Positions 17,577 through 26,193 of a stretch of DNA of 64,000 nt are shown in pieces. The DNA is taken from assembly GCA_040217155.1 (NCBI GenBank), contig JAVJNS010000026.1, positions 248,001 to 312,000 of the forward strand, given 5' to 3'. The notes beneath the pieces are model-generated. The model did no database searches, was not told where the DNA came from, and worked only from the letters and a program-made list of their open reading frames with translations. This DNA comes from Pelagibius sp040217155. GTDB lineage: Bacteria > Pseudomonadota > Alphaproteobacteria > Kiloniellales > Kiloniellaceae. Numbering within the stretch: position 1 is the stretch's first letter; every line of letters begins with the position of its first letter. Position numbers and translations under genes: made by a program.

Positions 17577-18434
17577 ATGCCCAAGACCGCCGGCAGAGTG
17601 CGGGATGCAAGCAAGGGAGGAACCGGCAAGTCCGCGGCCCAGGGCGGCCAGGTGCAGTCGCTCGGCCGGGCCCTGTCGATTCTCGAACGTCTGGCCGATG
17701 CCGACGGCATGACCCTGACCGATTTGTCGCAGTCGGTGGGCCTTGCGCCGTCGACCACTCACCGGTTGCTGACCACGCTTCAACAGCGCCGTTTTGCCGA
17801 CTTCGACGAGGAGTACGGTGTCTGGGTCATCGGTGTCGGCGCCTTCAATGTCGGCAATGCTTTCCTGCGCAACCGCCGCATTGTGACGCTCGGCCGGCCG
17901 GTCATGCGGCGGCTCATGGAGGAAGTCGGCGAGACAGTCAACCTGGCGGTGGAGGACAAGGACGAGCTTGTCTATATCACCCAGTTCGAGAGCCATGCAC
18001 CGATGCGTGCGTTCTTTCGGCCCGGCCGCCGCGCGCCGATGCACGCCTCGGCGGTCGGCAAGGCAATGCTGGCGGAGATGGACGAGGCAGCGCTGACCAG
18101 CCTGTTGCAAAGTAAGGGAATGCCGCGGTTTACCGACAAGACCTTCGTCGATCCCGTGGCGCTGCGCGCGGACCTGCTGCGAATTCGCGAACGCGGCTGG
18201 GCTGTGGACGATGAAGAACACACCATTGGTATGCGATGCGTGGCGGCGACAATTCACAACGAGCACGCCGAGGTCATCGCCGGCGTTTCGGTTTCGGGCC
18301 CTTCGGTGCGGGTCACGGAAACCCGCCTGGGAGAACTGGGCGCACGGGTCGTTCAGGCGGCCAATGCCATAACCGAGCAGATCGGCGGTGTGGTGCCGCT
18401 TTTGCGGCGACCCGTCGCGGTGAAAGGGGTCTGA
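17577..18434 (+). CDS. IclR-family transcriptional regulator, likely of glyoxylate genes
   Basis: This 285-residue IclR protein has a winged helix at about residues 35-95 (LTDLSQSVGLAPSTTHRLLTTL) and a C-terminal effector domain containing AVGKAMLAEM and the conserved late segment ISAGVSVSGP-like AGVSVSGPSVRVT. It has an unusually long basic N-terminal tail of about 30 residues. It follows a GGGAG site and is divergent from gcl with an IclR-type operator between. By analogy to AllR and related regulators, it probably represses the gcl operon until glyoxylate or a relative binds. Confidence 0.9.
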   Translation: MPKTAGRVRDASKGGTGKSAAQGGQVQSLGRALSILERLADADGMTLTDLSQSVGLAPSTTHRLLTTLQQRRFADFDEEYGVWVIGVGAFNVGNAFLRNRRIVTLGRPVMRRLMEEVGETVNLAVEDKDELVYITQFESHAPMRAFFRPGRRAPMHASAVGKAMLAEMDEAALTSLLQSKGMPRFTDKTFVDPVALRADLLRIRERGWAVDDEEHTIGMRCVAATIHNEHAEVIAGVSVSGPSVRVTETRLGELGARVVQAANAITEQIGGVVPLLRRPVAVKGV

Positions 18435-18450
18435 GGCCCGCCAGCGGGCC
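18435..18450 (+). terminator. Weak hairpin after iclR
   Basis: GGCCCGC-CA-GCGGGCC lies directly after the stop codon of the IclR gene. It lacks a real T run, so it may terminate only partly. Confidence 0.35.
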
Positions 18451-18674
18451 AATTCTCCCCCATAAGGCGCGGGAATCTCTCTATAAAGTGACAGAAAACA
18501 CGTCGACGGCGTTTCCCCGAGAGTAGTATAGAAGCTCAAAGGGGATGCGACATTGAGACGCAGTCAGCGCTGCACGACTAGGAATGATACCCTCCGACCC
18601 GCAAGGGGGCGGTGTCCGTGCGATGCCTACGATGAGCTTGGAAGCTTGCTTTCTGGGGAAGACGGGGGGTAGCG

Positions 18675-21600
18675 ATGGCCATTCGGCGCTGGCTGACGGC
18701 GATCGGTCAGGGGGGGCTTGCCGATGTCTTCGAAGAGAACGATATCGACTTGGATATCGTTCCCGAACTGACGGAAGACGACCTGCGCGCTCTTGGCCTT
18801 ACCCTGGGCCAGCGCAAGCGCCTGCTGCGTTCCGCGCAGTCTCTGGTGACCGCCGGGCAGTCGGCGGCCATCTCCATGCGGGCCACAGAGGAAGGGGAAC
18901 GGACTCCCGCCGAGCGGCGCCACCTGACCGTGATGTTCTGTGACATCGTTGGCTCGACTGTCCTTTCCGAACGCCTGGAAGCCGAGGACCTGCTTGATGT
19001 CGTGCGCCACTATCAGAACTACTGCGCCTCCATCATCGGCACCCACGAAGGCTACATCGCCCGCTTCGTCGGAGATGGGATCCTTGCCTATTTTGGCTAT
19101 CCCATGGCTCACGAGGACGCGCCTGTGCATGCTCTGCACGCTGCTTTGGGAATCACCGCGGGAATCGGCAACCTTCAGTTGCCGGCCGACACCAAGCTGG
19201 CAGTGCGCATCGGAATAGCCTCAGGTGTCGTCATCGTCGGCGATCTGATCGGTGCCGGTGCGGCCGTGGAGCAACCGGCTATCGGCGTTGCCCCCAATCT
19301 CGCAGCCCGGGTTCAAGGTACCGCCGGGCCCAATGAGATCATTGTTGCGGACGTCACTTACCGGCTGACCCAGGACGGCTTTGAATTCGAAGACCTCGGC
19401 CGGCGTGAGTTCCATGGCATTTCAGAGCCGGTGCGCATCTGGCGCTTGATGAAAGAGCGCCAGGACGGCAGCGAGGCGGTTGCCTTTGGGCGTTGGGCCC
19501 AGACGTCTTTCGCCGACCGCAGCGATCAGCTCGACCTGGCGCGTGGCCAGTGGCGCCAGGTAAAGGAGGGCACAGGCCGCGCCATTATGATCAGCGGTGA
19601 GGCTGGGATCGGCAAATCGCGCTTTGTGCACCAGTTCCTGCGCGAGATAAACGAAGAAGCCATGGTGCAGATCTATCAGGCGACGCCGTACAACCAGGAC
19701 AGCCCGCTTTATCCCCTTATCCAGCGCTTTCGCCTGATCGCCAACATCGACCACGGGGACAGTCCGGCGACGATCCGTCACAAGCTGGACAAAGTGGTGA
19801 TCGGCGAGGAGCCGGAACGTCAGGCACGGCTCGATATTTTCACCAACCTCCTATCGCCGGTCTCCATCGATCAGCCGCAGTCGCCGGTGGTGGCGAGACA
19901 GAACCGTGAACGCACGTTGGAGGCGATTGTCGGCTACTTCGTCATGCGCAGCCGTGCGCAGCCGATTGTAGTTGTCGTGGACGATTTCCAGTGGCTCGAC
20001 CCGACCTCCGTCGAACTGCTTGATCGGGTAATCCATGCGATCCCGGGGGAGCGGGTTTACGTCGTCGTCACGTCGCGGGAAGGATTTCATGCCCCCTGGG
20101 AGCCACTGCCCCACGTCACGCGACTCGAGATGGGCCGCTTGCCGATCAAAGACACTCAGGCGTTGATTGCCAGCCTTGCCCAGGGGACTTCGTTGACCAA
20201 GGCGGTGATCAGCGAGATCGTCGAGAAGACCGATGGCATTCCGCTGTTCGTTGAGGAACTGACAAAGAGTGTGGTCGAGCTCGATTTCGAGCGCTCGGCC
20301 AAGGATCGGCGTCCGCCCCGCGGCGGCGGGTCCGGCATTCCCATTTCGCTGCAGGATTCGTTGATGGAGCGACTCGACCGCGTCGGCCAGGCAAAATCCG
20401 TGGCACGGGTCGGTGCAGTTCTTGGCCGTTCATTCTCGCGTGAACTGATTACAGAGGTTGGAGGTTTTGACGCTCAATACCTCGATGCGGCTCTGACCAC
20501 ACTCTCCGATGCGGGCCTGATCTACAGGGAAGTCGACCAGCGCGGAAAGGAAAGCTTTATATTCAAGCACGGACTTGTACAGGAAGCTGCCTATGATTCG
20601 CTGCTGCGTGAGGAGCGTCAGCGTCTTCACGCTGCCACCGCGCAGTCCCTCCAGGCACTCTTTCCGCGGCTTGAAGCAGATCGTCCCGATCTGCTGGCCA
20701 ATCACCTCTCTGCTGCGGGCAATTATGATGCGGCAGCAGGACTGTGGCTTCAGGCGAGCCGCGTCAGCCTCGCGCAATCGGCTATTGTCGAGGCCGTGCA
20801 CCATTTGCGCCGCGGTCTAGAGGCCTTGGACCAGTTGAAACAGACCGCAAGAACCCAGGCACTGCGTCTGCAACTGCTCATCCGCCTGGGGCCGGCCCTT
20901 ATCTTCCTCTATGGCCCTGGATCGGGTGAGGTCGAGGAAATTTACGCCAAGGGTTACGACCTTTGCCGTAGTTTACCGGAGTCACAGGACCACTTTCCTA
21001 TTTACTGGGGCTGGTGGCGGCTCTCGCGAGATTTTAGCCAAATGAACAAGCGCGCCGACGAGTTGCTCGGCCGCGCACGGCAGCGCGAAGATGAGGGGCT
21101 CTTGCTGCAGGCGCATCATTGTCAATGGGCCTCGCATTTTAACAGTGGAGACTTTCACGGTTGCCTTGAGCACATTAATTGCGGCCTCACTCTCTACGAA
21201 AATGGCGACTACAGCGCTCACGCGTCGCTCTACGGCAACCATGACGCAAAGGTGTGCGGATACGGTGAGCGTTCGCTGGTGTATTGGTTGCTTGGCCGTC
21301 CGGAAGAGGCGTTGGAATCAGAGTGCTTGGCACAGGCTTGGATGGACACTCTGGGGCATGGCGGCAGTTGGATGCACCATAAAGACATCACCATCATGCA
21401 TCGTCTCTATCGCCGCGATGCGGGTGAAGTGCTGCGTATTGCCGAAGAAATGATTGCCTTTGCCGAAGACCAGGGCTTCACCGACCACCGGGCGAAGGCG
21501 CTGGTTTTTGCCGGCTGGGCTCATGCCCGACTGGGCAACCCCTCAAAAGGACTGACCGAGATCCGCGAGGGTCTGGAGCGCCAGAAGCTGATCGGTACGC

Positions 21601-22025
21601 GTGAGGACTTCCCGGTATATTACGATATGCTCGCCGAGGTCTTGGCTTTGAATGGCCGGATTGACGAGGCTCTGGAGGAAACAACCGCTGCGCAGGCGGA
21701 ATTCGAGACCATGGGCCTGCGGGTCTGGTTGCCGGAGCTACGCCGACGCGTCGGCTATCTTTTGCAATTGCGCATGCCGAGCGACCCGGAACCCGCCATC
21801 TCTGCCTACCACAGCGCACTTGACTTGGCGAGCGACCAGGGTGCCCGGACGCTGGCCCTGCGCGCTGCCACCAGCCTTGCAGCGTTGCTGCGCAGTCAGG
21901 GTCGCGTAGACGATGCTTGCGAAACTTTGGCGCCGCGTATGCAGGGGTTGGAAGGCATGGCAGGGACATCCGACTACGCGGCTGCCTCGGCTCTGCTGGC
22001 AACCGCGCGCCGGCGCGACCAGTGA
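18675..22025 (+). CDS. SAM domain-adenylate/guanylate cyclase-AAA ATPase protein
   Basis: This 1116-residue cytoplasmic signalling protein combines several domains. Residues 1-60 form a SAM (sterile alpha motif) domain. A class III nucleotide cyclase domain spans about 80-260, with metal Asp in CDIVGST (D90) and FVGDG (D134). An ATPase has Walker A GEAGIGKS (308-315) and a Walker B-like VVVVDDFQWLD near 435. A long helical C-terminal half after about 680 probably holds TPR repeats. This architecture is known for large regulators of unknown input. Its stop TGA overlaps or nearly abuts the GTG start of the YcaO gene, so it is part of the same operon. It may sense a signal and produce cyclic nucleotide, or use the ATPase/TPR part as a scaffold. 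Confidence 0.87.
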   Translation: MAIRRWLTAIGQGGLADVFEENDIDLDIVPELTEDDLRALGLTLGQRKRLLRSAQSLVTAGQSAAISMRATEEGERTPAERRHLTVMFCDIVGSTVLSERLEAEDLLDVVRHYQNYCASIIGTHEGYIARFVGDGILAYFGYPMAHEDAPVHALHAALGITAGIGNLQLPADTKLAVRIGIASGVVIVGDLIGAGAAVEQPAIGVAPNLAARVQGTAGPNEIIVADVTYRLTQDGFEFEDLGRREFHGISEPVRIWRLMKERQDGSEAVAFGRWAQTSFADRSDQLDLARGQWRQVKEGTGRAIMISGEAGIGKSRFVHQFLREINEEAMVQIYQATPYNQDSPLYPLIQRFRLIANIDHGDSPATIRHKLDKVVIGEEPERQARLDIFTNLLSPVSIDQPQSPVVARQNRERTLEAIVGYFVMRSRAQPIVVVVDDFQWLDPTSVELLDRVIHAIPGERVYVVVTSREGFHAPWEPLPHVTRLEMGRLPIKDTQALIASLAQGTSLTKAVISEIVEKTDGIPLFVEELTKSVVELDFERSAKDRRPPRGGGSGIPISLQDSLMERLDRVGQAKSVARVGAVLGRSFSRELITEVGGFDAQYLDAALTTLSDAGLIYREVDQRGKESFIFKHGLVQEAAYDSLLREERQRLHAATAQSLQALFPRLEADRPDLLANHLSAAGNYDAAAGLWLQASRVSLAQSAIVEAVHHLRRGLEALDQLKQTARTQALRLQLLIRLGPALIFLYGPGSGEVEEIYAKGYDLCRSLPESQDHFPIYWGWWRLSRDFSQMNKRADELLGRARQREDEGLLLQAHHCQWASHFNSGDFHGCLEHINCGLTLYENGDYSAHASLYGNHDAKVCGYGERSLVYWLLGRPEEALESECLAQAWMDTLGHGGSWMHHKDITIMHRLYRRDAGEVLRIAEEMIAFAEDQGFTDHRAKALVFAGWAHARLGNPSKGLTEIREGLERQKLIGTREDFPVYYDMLAEVLALNGRIDEALEETTAAQAEFETMGLRVWLPELRRRVGYLLQLRMPSDPEPAISAYHSALDLASDQGARTLALRAATSLAALLRSQGRVDDACETLAPRMQGLEGMAGTSDYAAASALLATARRRDQ

Positions 22026-22033
22026 GGTTCGTC

Positions 22034-23287
22034 GTGGACGCCCCTGCTTGGGCCGAGATCGAGAGCGAGACCGCCAAGATTTATCGGGGCGGTACTCACC
22101 GCAGCCGCCGCCCGGAAGATACCCTCGACGCAGTCTTGCCGCTGGCAGAACGCATGGGCATTACCCGCCTGGCCAACGTCACGGGTCTCGATACAGTCGG
22201 CATTCCGGTTTACATGGCCTGTCGTCCGCTGTCGCGCTCCATCGCCGTGTCGCAGGGAAAGGGTCTGACAGTTCTGGAAGCAAAGGTCTCCGCCTTTATG
22301 GAAGCGGCGGAAACCTGGCACGGCGAGACCATAACGCAGCCTTTGAAGATGGCCTCTTTCAACGAGCTAAGCCGAGACCATCGGGTGATTGACGTTGATG
22401 GGCTTCCACGCTCCCGTCTTGGAGACTTCAATCCGGCGCAGCAGATCCTCTGGATCGAGGGCCGCCTGCTGGACGGCGGCGCTGCGCTTTGGGTACCCTT
22501 GGAACTTGTCTCCACCAACTACACCTTGCCGCAGCCGCAGGGTAGCTTTGCCTTTCCCGCCAATACCAACGGCCTTGCGTCGGGCAACACCTGCGCCGAG
22601 GCGGCGCTGCACGCGCTCTGTGAACTGATTGAACGCGATTCGCTTTCGCTCTGGCGGCTTGGTGGTGACACCGCCCGCACGGCAAGGAAGCTCGACCCGC
22701 AGAGCATCGATTCCGCGTCCTCCCGAACGCTGCTGGCACACTATGATCGCGCCGGGCTGGACGTTGGCCTTTGGGATGTGACATCTGATCTCGGCGTGCC
22801 GGTGTTTTGCTGCGCGGTGGCGGAGCCGAAATATACTGCGGTGGAGGCGGAAATCGGTGCAGGCTGCCATCCGGATCGCGAGGTGGCGCTGCTGCGAGCA
22901 TTGACGGAAGCGGCCCAGTCACGGACCACCCGCATTGCCGGTTCACGCGACGACTATGTGCCGGATTCTTATGACAGTGCGGCGAAGCTGGCGCGCAACC
23001 GCACTGCGCGGCTGTGGCTGGCCGATCCGCCGCGCCGCCGTTACGATGAAGTGCCGAACCTGGGTAGCGAGACAATCGACGACGATATGGAGCGCGTAGT
23101 GGCGTGCTTGGCTGCCAAGGGCATCGAGCAGATCGTGGTCGTCGATCTGACCAAGCCCGACATCGGTCTGCCGGTGGTGCGGGTCGTTGCTTCCGGACTG
23201 GAAGGCGCCTACCAGGGCGACGGTAGCGACTACCGGCCGGGGCCACGTGCCCGTGCATTGGGCTTCGGGCGAGTCGGCGAAGAATGA
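22034..23287 (+). CDS. YcaO-domain protein (TfuA-associated)
   Basis: This 417-residue YcaO enzyme uses ATP to activate peptide-backbone amide oxygens. With TfuA partners the known outcome is backbone thioamidation (for example in methyl-coenzyme M reductase and thioamide RiPPs). ATP/Mg motif residues are visible: SAFMEAAE (86-93), the E189...E197..E200-R201 cluster in AALHALCELIER, and EAAQSR (292-297). The GTG at 22034 is favoured by GAGG seven bases upstream. A GTG at 22022, overlapping the cyclase stop, is the alternative. It lacks the proline-rich C-terminus of azoline-forming YcaO proteins. The stop overlaps the TfuA start (ATGA). Confidence 0.92.
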   Translation: MDAPAWAEIESETAKIYRGGTHRSRRPEDTLDAVLPLAERMGITRLANVTGLDTVGIPVYMACRPLSRSIAVSQGKGLTVLEAKVSAFMEAAETWHGETITQPLKMASFNELSRDHRVIDVDGLPRSRLGDFNPAQQILWIEGRLLDGGAALWVPLELVSTNYTLPQPQGSFAFPANTNGLASGNTCAEAALHALCELIERDSLSLWRLGGDTARTARKLDPQSIDSASSRTLLAHYDRAGLDVGLWDVTSDLGVPVFCCAVAEPKYTAVEAEIGAGCHPDREVALLRALTEAAQSRTTRIAGSRDDYVPDSYDSAAKLARNRTARLWLADPPRRRYDEVPNLGSETIDDDMERVVACLAAKGIEQIVVVDLTKPDIGLPVVRVVASGLEGAYQGDGSDYRPGPRARALGFGRVGEE

Positions 23288-24654
23288 ATATCACCGTATT
23301 CCTTGGACCCAGCCTGGCGCGCCCGGAAGCAGAGGCATTGCTCGAGGCAGACTACCTTCCGCCGGTGCGCCAGGGTGATATCTACAGACTGGTGAACGGG
23401 CAGCGGCCACGAGCGATTGCTGTCATCGACGGCTATTTCCAGGAGGTGCCCTCGGTCTGGCACAAGGAGATCCTCTGGGCGTTGGATCGAGGCATCCCCG
23501 TCTACGGTGCCGCAAGCATGGGCGCGCTCCGTGCCGCCGAGTTGCAACGCTACGGGATGATTGGCGTTGGCAAGATCTACGAGGCCTACCTTGCCGGCAC
23601 CTATGAACCTTACGACCATGAGCCCTTCGAGGACGACGACGAGGTGGCGGTCATCCATGGGCCGGCGGAGCTCGGCTTCCCGGCGCTGTCCGATGCCATG
23701 GTCGACCTGCGCGAGGCTCTTGCGGCGGCGGCGCGCGCAGGCGTCATCGACGGCAGACAGCGCGACGCTTTGGTGGCCGCCTTCAAGCGACGTTTCTATC
23801 GCGAGCGCAGCTTTGATGTCCTGCCTCAGGTGCTCACTGAACTGAAGGCGCCGGCGCCGGTTGCTGAAGCTCTGCTGGCTTGGCTGCCCGAAGGGCGCAG
23901 GTCGCAAAAGGGCGCCGACGCCCGCGCGCTGCTCCTGTCGCTGACTGGCGAATCGGCGGAACGGCCGGTGGCGCGAGAGCCCTTTGTCTTCGAGCGCACC
24001 ACTCTCTGGGTGCAGTTCGTCGAGCAGGCCGAGGGCTTAGGCGAATCTGTTAGTGAGGCGGAATCGTTGGTCCTGGACGAACTGCGGCTCGATCCCGCCG
24101 TCTACGACGGATTATGGCGAATGGCCGCATTGCGATTGCATCTCAAAGCGGTTGATCCGTTGCCCACCCCTGGTGACGATGCGCGGCGCGCGGCGCTCGA
24201 CCGGCTGCGGCGGCGTCACGGTCTCCTGTCGCGTGCGGCGCTGGAGGCTTGGGCAGAGGCCTGCGATCTCGACCAAGCCGGGCTGAACCGGCTGCTGGAC
24301 TATGAAGCCACCCTGGAGGCCTCTTTGCCGCGGGCGGGTCAGGAGCTCGATGCGGCGCTGCTCGACATACTGCGCAGCGAAGGCAGTTACGCGACGTTGG
24401 CGGCGCGGGCGCGTGACAAGCAGGCTTGTCTCGAAAATGCCGGAAAACCGGCGTCTGCTCCTTCTGCGCTCTCGTCAAGGGTTCTGCAGGACTGGTACTT
24501 TGAGAGTCGCTTGGCGCAGGGGGTCCCTGCCGACATCGAGCGCTATGCGGCGGATCTCGGGTTCGTTGACCGTGACGGCTTTCTCGCCGCGGTGGCGCGC
24601 GAACGGGCTTATCTGGCGCTCCGCCATACGGCGCGCGAGGAGGAGCAACTATGA
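23284..24654 (+). CDS. TfuA-like protein, YcaO partner
   Basis: This 456-residue protein has an N-terminal TfuA-like core with the family motifs SMGALRAAEL (78-87), GMIGVGKIY (91-99) and DDDEVAVIHG (117-126). TfuA proteins work with YcaO enzymes in thioamide formation and are thought to help sulfur delivery. The C-terminal half, from about residue 210, is a helical, Leu/Ala/Arg-rich extension that I cannot assign; it may bind substrate. It overlaps both neighbours by four bases, so YcaO, TfuA and the peptidase are translationally coupled. Confidence 0.9.
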   Translation: MNITVFLGPSLARPEAEALLEADYLPPVRQGDIYRLVNGQRPRAIAVIDGYFQEVPSVWHKEILWALDRGIPVYGAASMGALRAAELQRYGMIGVGKIYEAYLAGTYEPYDHEPFEDDDEVAVIHGPAELGFPALSDAMVDLREALAAAARAGVIDGRQRDALVAAFKRRFYRERSFDVLPQVLTELKAPAPVAEALLAWLPEGRRSQKGADARALLLSLTGESAERPVAREPFVFERTTLWVQFVEQAEGLGESVSEAESLVLDELRLDPAVYDGLWRMAALRLHLKAVDPLPTPGDDARRAALDRLRRRHGLLSRAALEAWAEACDLDQAGLNRLLDYEATLEASLPRAGQELDAALLDILRSEGSYATLAARARDKQACLENAGKPASAPSALSSRVLQDWYFESRLAQGVPADIERYAADLGFVDRDGFLAAVARERAYLALRHTAREEEQL

Positions 24655-26072
24655 CGATGCTGTGGGACAGGATGGAAGAGGTGGACGGCGTTGCCGATGG
24701 CACCCGGTTCCGTCTCTATCCCCAAACGCCGGATCTTGGGACTTTTTCGCGTCCTGAGACCGTGCGTGTCTCGCCGCGGCCGGGAACGATCGGCCCGGGG
24801 CCCTTTGATGGGGCCATGCGCGTCGTCGATGCGCGCGACAAGGCGGCACCCTATGAGTTCCCCGAAATGCCGCCCTACCGGGGGCCGGTTTATCCACCGG
24901 CCCGGCCCGGCATTGACGGGCACTTCGACCAGATTCCCGAGGGCAGCCGTCAGTTTCTCTCAGCCCACATGTATGGCTCTGTGCGCTTTGTCCTCGACAT
25001 CTGGGAATCCTACCTGGGCAAGACGGTGGACTGGTACGATCCCAGCGACGGCTTCATCGTTGAACTGGTGCCCGAAGTCGCCTGGGACAATGCCCATGCC
25101 GGTATCGGCTTCATCGAGACCGGCGGGCGGGTGAACGGCAGCGGCGTCTATCAACCCTTTGCGCTGAACTTCGATGTGTTGGCGCACGAAGTTGGGCATA
25201 CATTGCTGTTCTCTGAGATGGGCATCCCCAGTATGCCGACTCTCACGCCGCAGTTTCTGGCTTTCCATGAATCCATGTCGGACTTGGTGGCGCTGCTTTC
25301 GACCCTGCATTTTGAAACCATCCTCGACGATCTGATCGACCAGACGGGCGGAAATCTCTACGTTTTGAACTTCCTCAACCGTATCGGCGAGTTGTCGAGC
25401 AACGAGCAAATCCGCGTGGCCAGCAACGACGCGCAAATGCGGGACCTGGCGTCACTGCGCCTTAGCCCGGAAGGCGAGTGGATCGATCCCACCGGTCAGG
25501 ACCGCAACGGCCATGATCTGGCACAACCGCTGACCGGAGCGATCTTCGACAGCCTGATAGAGGTCTACCAGGATGGCCTGGCGCGCCGCGGTCTGGTTGC
25601 GCCGGACCTCGATCCGCGCGGTTGGGACCGGGAGAGCGTGGACGCAAGCCTCGCACGCCTGCAGGGCGCGCACGAAGGGGCAGTCACCAGCCATCGCCGT
25701 GGCTTCATCGATTCTTTGATCGAAGCGCGTGATATCATTGGATTTGCGCTGGCAGTGACCTGGCAGCGCCTGTCGCCTTCGCACCTCTCCTATGCGGGAG
25801 TGGCGGAAACATTTCTCGACGTCATGGCCGAAATCGGGCAGGCCCACAACTTGCCGGCTTTCGCTGAGAATTTTCTGGCGCGCGGAATCGGCATTCGCGA
25901 GTTTGTGCCGCAGGAAGCGCCGCCACCGCGCTCCGCACCATACCTGGTGCGCTGGAAGTGGATGCAGCGACGTGCCGCCGACCCTGCGGCGGCGCTTGCG
26001 CCGCTGGACGACCCGGATGCCTATGCTGGTGTGTATCGAATGTTCAATCATAGTTTTCGGCTGCAATTGTGA
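24651..26072 (+). CDS. Putative zinc metallopeptidase of the YcaO-TfuA operon
   Basis: This 473-residue protein has no close family that I recognise, but the zinc-peptidase site is clear: HEVGH at 179-183 and a downstream HESMSD at 206-211 whose Glu207 can be the third ligand. This is the gluzincin arrangement seen in thermolysin/fungalysin-like enzymes. There is no signal peptide or membrane helix, so it should act in the cytoplasm. It follows TfuA by an ATGA overlap and precedes the repeat protein by 121 bp. The position suggests cleavage of a modified peptide or its leader; this is inference. Confidence 0.75.
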   Translation: MTMLWDRMEEVDGVADGTRFRLYPQTPDLGTFSRPETVRVSPRPGTIGPGPFDGAMRVVDARDKAAPYEFPEMPPYRGPVYPPARPGIDGHFDQIPEGSRQFLSAHMYGSVRFVLDIWESYLGKTVDWYDPSDGFIVELVPEVAWDNAHAGIGFIETGGRVNGSGVYQPFALNFDVLAHEVGHTLLFSEMGIPSMPTLTPQFLAFHESMSDLVALLSTLHFETILDDLIDQTGGNLYVLNFLNRIGELSSNEQIRVASNDAQMRDLASLRLSPEGEWIDPTGQDRNGHDLAQPLTGAIFDSLIEVYQDGLARRGLVAPDLDPRGWDRESVDASLARLQGAHEGAVTSHRRGFIDSLIEARDIIGFALAVTWQRLSPSHLSYAGVAETFLDVMAEIGQAHNLPAFAENFLARGIGIREFVPQEAPPPRSAPYLVRWKWMQRRAADPAAALAPLDDPDAYAGVYRMFNHSFRLQL

Positions 26073-26082
26073 GGTAGCTATC

Positions 26083-26193
26083 TTGTTAGACGATGCCGCA
26101 GTGTTATGATCTGCCGCGCCGTAAGTGATGACGCAATCAGGTTTGGAGTTCAGCCGCGCCGCGGTGTGAAAGCTTCGACCAGAGGAGGGGAAG
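26083..26193 (+). promoter_or_regulatory. Likely separate promoter and strong RBS of the repeat-protein gene
   Basis: TTGTTA (26083-26088) and TATGAT (26105-26110) are separated by 16 bp, a fair sigma-70-type promoter in the 121-bp gap. The start is preceded by a near-perfect Shine-Dalgarno AGGAGG (26183-26188) five bases from the ATG. Both point to expression above that of the upstream enzymes. Confidence 0.5.
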
